From assembly GCA_017871115.1 (NCBI GenBank), contig JAFCIZ010000001.1, forward strand, positions 6,756,001-6,820,000: a DNA stretch of 64,000 bases. Reading direction: 5' to 3'. The position numbers and the translations under genes were made by a program. The DNA comes from Cunninghamella blakesleeana. Its lineage: Eukaryota > Mucoromycota > Mucoromycetes > Mucorales > Cunninghamellaceae. The notes beneath the pieces were generated by a model that searched no databases, had not been told where the DNA came from, and saw nothing but the letters and a program-made list of their open reading frames with translations. Positions 52,408 through 64,000 of this stretch are shown here, piece by piece; the stretch's first letter is position 1, and each line of letters begins with the position of its first letter.

Positions 52408-53724
52408 ATGGCACCCAAAGCACCAGCTTCAGTTAGAACAGTTTATAGTATATTATCTGATCCTCTTATATTCAGTGCTACCACTCTAACGGCAATGATG
52501 ACTTTAGGGTGGTATGTTTATGCATCAAAACTTAAAAGTAAGTGTTATCTACCTATTTTTTATTATTTCTTCTTTTTTCTCTCTCTCTCTCTTTTTTTGT
52601 TTTTTTATTATAAACTAATAAACTAATATATATAATAGGAACGACTCGTGTATTAGATCAGCATATGACAAAACAATTCAAGTTACTAGAAAAAATTAAA
52701 ATTAATCATAACACATCTTTGTAAGTAATAGATAGGTTTATTAAAAAAAAAGGGGGAGGAGGGAGGAAAAAGTATATAATACGATATAATATTACAGTAA
52801 TAAATAATAATAAATAATAATATAATTAGGTATCGGTTTGCTTTACCACATTCTAAAGACGTCCTTGGGTTACCTGTTGGAAAATATATATCCATATCTA
52901 TCAATATTGACGGCAAAGAAGTAGTACGAAATTATACCCCAACCTCTGGGAATGAAACCAAAGGGTATTTTGATTTAATAATCAAGGTAAAAATATAATA
53001 TAATTAATATAATATTTATATATATATATATATTGACTAATACGTATCATTATTATTTTATTTGATTTATATTAAATACTTATAGACTTATCCAACCGGA
53101 TTAGTATCAAACTATATATCACAACTTGAAATTGGAGATAAAATAGATATTCAGGGACCAAAAGGAACTTACTCTTATACACCTAATGTAATGAAAGAAA
53201 TCGCCATGATAGCCGGGGGAACAGGATTAACACCAATGTTACCTATTATTAGAAGCACTTTGAAGAATACACAAGATAAAACAAAACTGACTTTAATATA
53301 TGCAAATAATACTATTGATGACATTTTATTAAAAGGGGAATTGGATCGATTAGAAAGAAAATATTCGGATCAGTTTCGTGTACATCATGTATTAGCTACT
53401 CCTCCACCAACAACAACAACGACACCTTTATTAAATGACTATAGTATTGGGTTTATTACAAAAGATGTATTAGCTAGATGGTTACCAACTCCTTCAAACG
53501 ATATTCAATTATTGTTATGTGGCCCACCTCCAATGATAGCTGATGTTGAAAAGGTACGTAAAATTGAATTATATACATAGATCACTGTGTAATCATGGTA
53601 TTTAAAAAAGAAAGAAATAATATATTTATTAATATATATTTTATATATATAGTTTGTTATAGAGCTTGGTTTTGATCCGCCCAAAGAAGTAAGCAAACTG
53701 ACAGATCAAGTTTTTAAGTTTTAG
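52408..53724 (+). CDS. CBR1: NADH-cytochrome b5 reductase
   Basis: A flavoprotein that passes electrons from NADH to cytochrome b5, supporting sterol and fatty-acid desaturation. Five exons (52408-52537, 52639-52720, 52830-52986, 53086-53553, 53653-53724) encode 302 residues, the family length. The N-terminal helix [20 protein letters not shown] anchors it to ER or mitochondrial outer membrane. The FAD domain has [20 protein letters not shown] and RNYTPTSG (the R-x-Y-T/S-P-x-S flavin motif). The NADH domain has [15 protein letters not shown] and [14 protein letters not shown]. The extreme C-terminus is VFKF, near the usual aromatic end. A (TTA)n tract lies just after the stop. Cbr1 and Mcr1 types are not separated here. 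Confidence 0.93.
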
Positions 53725-53784
53725 ATTATTTTTATTTGCTATTTTAGATTATTGTATTCCCTATTTATTAATACTTTATGTAGT

Positions 53785-53873
<89 letters not shown>

Positions 53874-54330
53874 TTGTTTTATGTATTATAATAATGAATA
53901 TATATATCTATATATTTTCATTACTTTTGCTTTATTTCTTACATTACCTGTTAAAAAAATAAAATACCCTGATCACTTCCCTATATATAAAGTGTTTTGC
54001 TACACATGCTATTTTTTTTTTTTTTTGAAACTTATTAAAAAAAATCCACACAACATTAAAAAAAACTATAGCCTTTTCATCACCTAACTGGTAGTACCTT
54101 AAATAAAATAATAAAATGGTTAAAAAATAGAGAATAGTTATAACTATTAATAAAAGATGATTAAAAAATTAAAGATCCGCTTTTTTTTTTCACCCCATAT
54201 GGCCAATAAAAAGATAAAATCTCTTGATGAATCTTTTTTTTTTCACCTTTTTCTTTTCTCTTTCCCTCGCTCTTTTTTTTTCTTCCTTTGTTCAAAAAAT
54301 AAAAATAAATAGCGATAGTATCAATTGATC
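53725..54330. other. Intergenic region with a long (TTA)n tract
   Basis: About 600 bases. The left part is dominated by the trinucleotide repeat listed separately. The right part is pyrimidine-rich leader of the D-2-hydroxyglutarate dehydrogenase gene. A poly-Leu frame across the repeat is rejected. Confidence 0.6.
53786..53874. repeat. (TTA)n trinucleotide microsatellite
   Basis: About 29 perfect TTA units, some 62 bases after the b5 reductase stop, so probably in its 3' UTR. There are no interruptions, which suggests recent expansion. Confidence 0.97.
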
Positions 54331-56994
<2,664 letters not shown>

Positions 56995-57255
56995 ATATTA
57001 TCTTGACATTGAATCTAGATTAGTATTTTATTATTATTATTTTTATTATTATGCAATATACTATTTTGATTAATATGATTTTATTTTAAAAAAGACATAA
57101 ATGTATTTTATATAATAATAAATAACGGTAATAAAATAAAAAATGTAATATGTTGATATATACTATATAGGAAAAAAAAAAGGGGATAATTAGATGAATG
57201 GTAAAAAAGATAAAAAAAAAAAGATATATGTATATTAGTGGTTTGGATATATGTG

Positions 57256-57295
<40 letters not shown>

Positions 57296-57385
57296 AAATA
57301 ACAATAATAAAAAAATAGTAGCTATTAATGCGGATTGATTATAATAATAAAAATAGAAACATTTAATGTATAAAATAGAAAATTA
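56995..57385. other. Convergent intergenic region with poly-A tract
   Basis: About 390 bases between two gene ends. It carries a 37-base A run. A 72-codon frame on the minus strand (57086-57304) is a poly-Phe artefact of the run. Confidence 0.6.
57256..57292. repeat. 37-base homopolymer A tract
   Basis: An uninterrupted A run about 95 bases past the alpha-actinin stop, read as T on that gene's strand. There is no obvious target-site duplication around it, so a retroposed tail is not supported. Confidence 0.97.
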
Positions 57386-60328
57386 TTAATTAAACATTTC
57401 TTTAATATATGCTTCATAATCAAGGCTAGCACCATTATCCACGTTATTATCATGATCATGTTGGTTTAAAGAAGTATCAGCAGTAGAAAATGGAGGCATT
57501 TCATTAACTAAATGGTCAATTACATCTTCAGGTACCAAGCATAATTTAAGATCTAATTCCGTCACATAAGGTTTATCGCCAGCAATAGTTCTAAAAGATT
57601 CATGAATTTGTTCTGGCGTGGATTTATCTTCTGTAACAGAGACCATGAAACGAATAAACTGTTCAAAGGTAAGATGTTCTTGTTGGTTGGATATATGATC
57701 AAACACTGCATTAAAATCTTCATCTTCATAAAAAATTCCAAGACTTGCTATAGCTGAATTAAATTCCATGGCTGATAATGTGTTACTATTGTCTTTATCA
57801 AAATATCGGAATGTTTGTTCAAATTCTTCAAGCTGTGCAGGTGTTAAATTGGTCATATTACGTGAAACAATCTAACCATAATATAAATATAAAATAAAGT
57901 AATAAAGGAAAAAATATTATTATAAATTACATTTTTCATCTTATTTTATAATTATCTATTATATATAAATGTGTGTGTGCATTTACTTGATTTTGAATAA
58001 AACCATTCTTTTTTTGCAATGCTTGTTTTATTAAATCCAAACCAAAAGTTAAATCTTCTACGGAATAAACAGTGTAATCATTTTCTTCTATATTAGCTTC
58101 TTTACAAGTTTGATCCAATTCTTGCACTTTTTCTAATTCTTTTATTAATGGTTCAGTTTTTTGTTGAAGTACTTCTACATATTCTAATTGTTGCTATAAT
58201 ATATTTAAAAATAAATATAAAAGGTAAATATATCATTAACAATATATATATTATTCTGATTTTATTTTTAAAATCTTACTTGAAGATCGCCATCTAAAGA
58301 AGATTGCTCCAATGAAATAGCATCCAATTTTTTTTGAAAATTATTAGCGGCTTGTGCGTAAGCTTTACGTAAATTTTCCTTAATTTGCCTAATTTTACTG
58401 TTGATACTACGATGGTATTCAGCTTCATTTTGTAGTAACTCTTCCCATATATTATCAAGATCCTAAGATATATATGAATAGATGTTTTAAAAATAATATA
58501 TAAGGGTTAGATTATATTTTTACTGTCTTATTATTTTTCATTATTTTTATGTATTTTATAATGATAATTACCGCTAAAGTTAAACCTTCGGGGGGATGAT
58601 ATGGTTTAAGATTATAAGTTTTTAATTTAGTTTGAATGTTGCCCAATAAAGAATCAATTTCTCTTTTTTCCGTGACCCAGCTTCTTTTCTGGTGATTTTT
58701 ATATTGATGGTGAAATTCCTTTCCTTTTTCTTGAATAAGGTGATATTGATCGGGTAATTCTGTAGATTGCCAAACTCGTTGAGTCACCAAAACAGCGTCC
58801 ATTAAACGATAAACTCTTTCTTCATAATCATGTTTCATTTGCCAAATGGAAGCCATTACTTCTGTAAATTTTGCCACTCTTCTTCCTGCTGTTTCTACTT
58901 GATCTAAAGCTGAAAAAGCATGAAAATATTCTGCTACATAGGTCATCACAGACCGTTCATCTGGTTTGGATATATCACATACATCCTCCACGTCTAATAA
59001 TTTAGGAATACCAAGGTGTTTCTCAGCTATATCGAATGCTAAAGCTGTATTATGATGACGGTCAGATTTATCCAATGCATGATAATCTAATAAGTCAGGT
59101 CGATGTCGATGGATTAAGGCACAACTAGAATTATATAATTATAAATTAAATTTTAAAAAAAATCTTTTCATTTTTTATATTTATAGTATATATATATATA
59201 TGTATATGCGTATTGCATAATGGTACTTACAATGCTAAGCCATCCGTCCAACTATATGTAAAATCTCGTACATCCACATCACGATAAGGAGCTGTTTTCT
59301 TTTGACACCATAACAATAATCCATCTTTTGCACTTTTTCCTTCTTGACTATAAAATAAAAAAATATAAGCTTTTCATATTTTTTTTTTCTTTTACCTATA
59401 TTTAAATTAGTATACATTATACATTATATAATACGATAATTACCTTATATCAGCAATAGTAAATCTTAAAATGATAGTCCATAACATTCCTAATATTAAC
59501 TTTAAGTTTTTATCCACAATATCTATTAATAAATTATTTTTTTAAGAAAAATAGTCAAAACAAATAGAAACATTAGTAAATAAAATAAAATAAAAAAATC
59601 AAATGATTAAATACTAACCTTCTGCACCAATATTAGTTAAAGGAACACTTCGTTGTTTAATAAATTCTAAAGCTTTGTGAGCATTTTCTACACATTGTAT
59701 TCTCATCCTAGGATTTGTATTATATCTACCCAAAGTTGTATCACCTATAATTTCCTATATACATAAATATATATATAAGTATATATGTTGAAATAAATGA
59801 AAACATAGGTATATATATAATGATCATAATAATAATAATGATAAAAATAAAAATTTACCAATAATTGAATTAAAGTGACACCTGTTGATAAATCTTCAGC
59901 CAAATTATCTATATGTGGTATTTGTCTAATATCTAATTTGTTGTTTACCCTATAAATAATAATGGTGATAATAATAAAAATTAGTCTATAGAAATGGTAT
60001 AAAATATTAATAAACAATCGTTACTCTACCATTTTGTAAAAGCTGATAAAAAAAAAAAGAAAAAGTACGGATTAATAAACAATTTACAAAGCTGTCTTTC
60101 TTTTCTATTTAAATATACATACTCTTTTGTTGAATAACTTCCCAAGCATTCATTCTTTTAGCTATTATAATAAAATGATAAATTGAATGAGATTATAAGT
60201 ACATAATTATATATACACGAACAAAGGTGAATTAAATTTATATAAAATACAACTTTTTATTCTTTACCATTTTCCTCTGTATTTTGTTTCGAGTTGACAG
60301 ATGGTAAAATTGAATTTCTTCTAGTCAT
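57386..60328 (-). CDS. AIN1: Alpha-actinin (actin cross-linker)
   Basis: Cross-links actin filaments, for example at the septal ring. Start ATG at 60326-60328 ([19 protein letters not shown]), stop at 57386-57388. About ten exons and roughly 600 residues, shorter than the animal protein. CH1: [62 protein letters not shown]2: [53 protein letters not shown] short rod of one or two spectrin-like repeats follows ([36 protein letters not shown]). The tail has paired EF-hands, with the loop [12 protein letters not shown] canonical for calcium. Fungal alpha-actinins usually have a shortened rod. A 13-base microexon (60030-60042) encodes TFTKW. Confidence 0.93.
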
Positions 60329-60679
60329 TATATTAAACATACAAGTATATTAATATATATCTATATATCAAAGAATATGAAATAAAATAAACAGTAGAAT
60401 ATAAGTAAAAGTGAAGAAAAAGAAAAAGAATAAAAAAAACTGAATTTTTCTTTTTTTTAAAAAATAAGAAAAGGGATCACGTCGTCTATATTAGGAAATC
60501 AACACAAAACCTAAATAGGGAAATATATATATATTTAAAATCATCTCTTTTTAAGTTATCAAAACATAGAAATAAATCAAAAGGTCATACAAGATAAAGT
60601 TTAACATAATATATTATATTATTCTTAACTTTGTTATAATATTTTATTTTATATTTAAAAAAATAAGTTGTTGTATGAA
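60329..60679. other. Upstream region of the alpha-actinin gene
   Basis: About 350 bases of AT-rich promoter DNA with purine runs at 60410-60430. No gene is recognised. Confidence 0.45.
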
Positions 60680-60832
60680 ATGATCACTCCAACGTATATA
60701 AAGACAATTGTTTACTGGTTCCTAATTTTGGAAAGCATTGAATACAGCATTACTCCCCGAAAGCGTTCAAAGGGCCATTATAACTCCGATATACGTATAC
60801 ATAGAGTAAATTTTTATAAGGTAGAGGTATGA
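60680..60832 (+). CDS. Candidate 50-residue small protein
   Basis: An ATG-to-TGA frame beginning MITPTYIKTIVYWFLILESI, followed by a basic block (TPRKRSKGHYNSDIRIHR). Its base composition (CCCCGAAAGCGTTCAAAGGGCC) is richer in G/C than the surrounding DNA. A second ATG frame overlaps its stop (60829-60831, ATGA overlap) and starts with a hydrophobic signal-like run MKIIIITIFIFNKVHA, but soon enters (AT)n. GAG|GTATGA could also be a splice donor, making this a first exon. No family is recognised. Confidence 0.3.
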   Translation: MITPTYIKTIVYWFLILESIEYSITPRKRSKGHYNSDIRIHRVNFYKVEV

Positions 60833-61409
60833 AGATCATTATTATTACTATTTTCATTTTCAACAAAGTACATGCGTTAACTCTTCACGAATATATATAT
60901 ATATATATATATATGATTGTATCCATTTTTCATTTTTCTTGACTTTTTTACAAAGTTATCTCGCTCCATTTTTTTTTTTTTTTACTGATTCATATATACA
61001 TATACTATGCTAATACAAGTGTAAAAACCATCCTTTTCAAAGGTAATTTTTCAAGATATGATCACAGTATATGTAATTAACATAATTATGCAAATGTCTC
61101 AATTTCTTACTGATATCATCCATCTCTGCGAATCTTTTATATATACACCTTTATGCAGCTGCGGTTATAAGTGATGATTATTATTTTTATTTTAAACCAT
61201 ATTAAAATTTCTAAAAGACTTTTTTTTTTTCTTTACTATTACATACCCCATTAATACCTTTTTAAAGAGATAGAAATTAAATATAGATAAAATAATATGT
61301 ATAATATAAATAGAAACTACTTGGCATTTTTTTATTTCTTTCTTTCTGAGGAGGAATGGTTATTAAAAATGCTAACCTCGACTGCTTTCAGTACATATAG
61401 TGCTTTATA

Positions 61410-61448
<39 letters not shown>

Positions 61449-61540
61449 TTAATAATAAAGAGTATTTAAATAATAATAATAATAATAAACTAGTTTTTTA
61501 TTATGATTATACATTTTAAAAAAAATTTATATATCTGTGC
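60833..61540. other. Gene-poor AT-rich region
   Basis: It contains (AT)n tracts at about 60890-60914 and 61413-61444 and poly-T runs. Nothing longer than a few dozen codons is open, and I see no RNA gene. Confidence 0.5.
61413..61444. repeat. (AT)n microsatellite, intergenic
   Basis: About 16 AT units in the gene-poor region. Confidence 0.95.
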
Positions 61541-61554
61541 GAAAAAAAAAAAAA

Positions 61555-62270
61555 AAAAAAAAGGCCTCAGCCGCTACCGGAGTTAAAAAGGGGGTCTTTG
61601 AAAAGATTTTCGGCGAGGTTATAGTTTATGCTAAAAAAAAAAAATTTGGGTACCTTTTTTATAATGATTCCATTCATTCTATGATATAAATTTTTTTTTT
61701 AAAAAAAAAAAAAAAGATCAAGATTACCCGATAGGTATTGTAAATAATAATAAAAAAAGGAATAAATGATAATAATAGATTACTACAAGTACTCAACATA
61801 CATATAGGAGTTTTTTTTTTTACAGAAATGACAGAAGCACGTGACATATCTTCTTTTGATAGTGCACGGTTGTTTGTGAAAAAGAATATTGGAATCGTTT
61901 TAAATGATGCACCCACGGGCATATACTTTTTGTAGATTCTTTTTCTAAAAAAAATTAATATAACTATAACCAATAACCATTGATTCTTTTGTTTCAAAAA
62001 AAATATAGTTTAAAAAGTGTGATATCATCATGGATGTCATTTAACGAACTTTATCTTGTAAATAATAAGAAAGAGGAAATAAAAAGTAATATAATTAATT
62101 AGAATCGTTTCATTATCAAGCATATATAATAAATAAATATATTGTATTTTTCCTTAAAAGAGTCATGCATATTTTTAACAAAGGGAAAAATAGATATCAT
62201 TGCAACTCTCGGAGATGGGTTTTTTTTTTCTAAGAGACGGACTTTAACGGATAATCAATTTTAGAAAGAA
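61555..62270. other. Balanced-composition island(s), possible relic
   Basis: Three patches stand out from the AT background: 61563-61630 (GGCCTCAGCCGCTACCGGAG and on), 61828-61935, and 62190-62265. Each is open in more than one frame on both strands, and several edges look like splice sites, for example TTTTTTTACAG before 61826. The 61828-61935 patch reads MTEARDISSFDSARLFVKKN on plus and MPVGASFKTIPIFFFTNNRA on minus. I cannot decide strand or coding status. It may be a decayed gene, a structured RNA, or inserted DNA. Confidence 0.3.
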
Positions 62271-62880
62271 AAAAAATAATAATCATTTTTTCTTTTCCTT
62301 CTTCACTCACGCTCCTACCCTTCTCTCCCCCCGTTTTTTTTCTCATTTTGAAACATAAAAAAAAAGTTTAAAAAAAGGAATGGGAATGTCATAATATTTT
62401 ATTTTTGAGCGAAAGAGAGTAAACGAAAGAATCGGAGAGTCAATGTTTGTTCATCATATTTAAAAACGTGGCTAGATTTATGTACTTCAAGTCATGAGGT
62501 TTTAAATATATATTTGACAAAATACCATTAAAAGTTAAAACGATGATTTTTAAAAAAAAAAAAAAATGGGTTTTTTTTATATGTATTTATTTATTTATAT
62601 TTTTTATGGGGGAAAAAAATAAATAAATAAGGGGGGGGGGGAGGAGGGAAAGGCAGAGAGGCGAAGAAGGTTGAGAAAATGTATACACAAAATCATATCA
62701 TATACACATAAATATATCTTTTTTTTTTTTTTTTTTTTTGATAATAAATAAAAATATAATAATAGTAATAATGATAATAATAATAATAATAATAAATAAA
62801 TAAATAATATGAGAATGAAAAAAAAAAAGGGGAAACTATACACATATACTACTAAAATAAATAAATAAATAAATACTCAT
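62271..62880. other. Intergenic region with homopolymer runs
   Basis: Downstream of the last gene. It has an 11-base G run (62631-62641) followed by GAGGAGGG, a T run (62719-62739), and ATA/AAT microsatellites (62740-62810). A minus-strand 79-codon frame here is low complexity and rejected. Confidence 0.5.
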
Positions 62881-63989
62881 TTACATCAACATCATTTGTT
62901 GAAGATAAAGTTGCTGTTGTTGTTGTTGATGATGATGATGAGGATCCATATTAGAATAGTAAAATGGAGCTTGTAACATCATGGATTTATCCATCATATA
63001 ATGAGATGTGGTGGGAGTATTAGTGTTCATACCCATATTAAAAGGTTCAGGTGTAGCTGAAGGAGATACAGTAAAATCATCCATCATTAATAATGGAGAA
63101 ACAATGAATTTAGAGGCCAATTCAGGAATGCAAGTCATCATTTCAATCACCATTTGTTGCAACAATGTGTAATCACCTTGGATTTCATGAATTAATAATT
63201 GACTGGCTTGCTTTTCTTCCGAGAAATCACCACAGCGAACCCATTCATTTTGATTTAATAAACACATGGAAAAGATCAATTGTTGAGGATCTACCTGTAA
63301 ATCCAATTGGCTTAAAGAGAAATCACCAGTGATGTTGGTATTAAAACTTAATTGATGAATGGCTGATAATGGGAATTGAATACGGAATTGTTGTCCTCCA
63401 GATTGGATTTGGTAAGTCACTTCCTTTTTGTTCATAGTACATAAGAGATCAAACGAATCAGGTTGAGTAGAAGCAAATCTTGTCCAAGTACCAATGCGGA
63501 GTAAATGGGTTGGGAGAGTAACAAAATAGGATTGGTCTTCGTTCATCGTTAACAATTGAGTTTGAATGGATGGATGATTGGTAGTGGTTGAATAATCTAT
63601 AAAAGTAAAAAAGAAAAAAATAGGAGTTTAGAATGTTTGAAAAGAAAAAAAAAAAAAAAAAAAAAAATTTTTTTAAACATTTTTTGGGTCATGAGAGAAA
63701 ACTAATCAATATATATATATATATATATTATTAATTTACCTAAAGGACGATGATCAACAACTTCAGACATAGCACGAAGATTAGTGTTATTATTATTAGA
63801 AATATTATTAGAATTATTATTGCTATTATTAGATAATAAATCTAAAGATTTAGGTTCTGGTTTAGAAGCAGATCTTGGACGACGACGAGTAGTGGGTAAT
63901 TGAGAAGGTGATGATGATTGTAATTCTTCAAAACGTTCAGGTGTCATTAAAGAACGGAACGTAGCTTGATAACGAGGTGTAGAAGACAT
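62881..63989 (-). CDS. Unrecognised probable regulatory protein
   Basis: Two exons (63989-63740 and 63596-62881) encode 321 residues. The N-terminus (MSSTPRYQATFRSLMTPERF) is followed by a basic Ser/Arg patch (TTRRRPRSASKPEPK) and an Asn/Ser run. The second exon holds a beta-rich domain: SYFVTLPTHLLRIGTWTRFA, SFDLLCTMNKKEVTYQIQSG, QFRIQFPLSAIHQLSF. The FVTLP-LRIGTWTR...FPLSAI pattern recalls, by eye, a domain found in some fungal transcription regulators (for example downstream of the homeodomain in Phx1-like proteins), but there is no homeodomain here. The tail is Met/His/Gln-rich. The start is 12 bases from the window edge, so an upstream exon cannot be excluded. Confidence 0.75.
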
Positions 63990-64000
63990 GTTTAATGAAG

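Noticed and set aside
53752..54087. 111-codon frame with a poly-Leu run
   Set aside because: Translation of the (TTA)n microsatellite.
57086..57304. 72-codon minus-strand frame with poly-Phe
   Set aside because: Translation of the 37-base A run.
62631..62650. Possible G-quadruplex at the G11 run
   Set aside because: The run plus GAGGAGGG could form one, but there is no promoter, telomere or other context to support a function.
62604..62843. 79-codon minus-strand frame downstream of the last gene
   Set aside because: Translation of T, AAT and G runs; no coding features.

Overview
The window is nuclear DNA from a very AT-rich fungus. Intergenic and intronic DNA is nearly all A/T. The genes are broken by many short introns with GTAAGT/GTAAAT-like donors and TTTAG/ATATAG-like acceptors. 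The gene content fits an early-diverging fungus, most likely Mucoromycota (Mucorales-like): an NAD-dependent L-lactate dehydrogenase, a chitin deacetylase, a MedA/DUF7082-type regulator, alpha-actinin, and animal-like regulators (ZMIZ-type MIZ finger, SS18/SSXT protein). No rRNA, tRNA, CRISPR array, bacterial operon, intact transposon or virus was recognised.

Layout. 1-5.3 kb (minus): a cytochrome P450 cut by the window edge, then an MFS drug/H+ antiporter-type transporter. 6.4-9.5 kb: a 66-residue Cys-rich protein (plus), convergent with the ESCRT-0 subunit Vps27/HRS (minus). 10.4-15.5 kb (plus): 20S proteasome alpha-1, then a ZMIZ-like SUMO-ligase-type MIZ protein. 15.5-17.3 kb: gene-poor, with a decayed reading frame. 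17.3-24.3 kb: a DUF202 membrane protein (plus), convergent with the DEAH splicing helicase Prp2/DHX16 (minus), then urease accessory UreF (minus). 24.8-27.2 kb: MedA/DUF7082-like regulator (minus). 28.7-41.7 kb (plus): three-KH RNA-binding protein, a Reeler-like single-pass membrane protein, a 1412-residue P5-type ATPase with a Cys-rich N-terminal ectodomain, L-lactate dehydrogenase, and an unrecognised Asn/His-rich coiled-coil protein. 43.0-45.4 kb (minus): inositol/sugar transporter with a PSI-like loop. 46.6-57.0 kb (plus): SS18/SSXT-like polyQ protein, chitin deacetylase, cytochrome-b5 reductase and D-2-hydroxyglutarate dehydrogenase. 57.4-60.3 kb (minus): alpha-actinin. 60.3-62.9 kb: gene-poor, with small ORFs and a balanced-composition island. 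62.9-64.0 kb (minus): an unrecognised, probably regulatory protein.

These are mostly independent housekeeping and regulatory genes, so no operon-like pathway is claimed. Loose themes are redox and lactate metabolism (LDH, b5 reductase, D2HGDH), transport (two MFS proteins, one P5 ATPase) and chromatin/transcription control (ZMIZ-like, SS18-like, MedA-like).

The points most worth a second look are the ZMIZ-like protein with the animal-type N-terminal domain, the P5 ATPase with its 13-cysteine ectodomain, the SS18-like protein, and a series of 13-27 nt microexons that encode signature motifs of conserved proteins. Exon boundaries were set by eye from splice signals, reading phase and family conservation, and should be treated as models.
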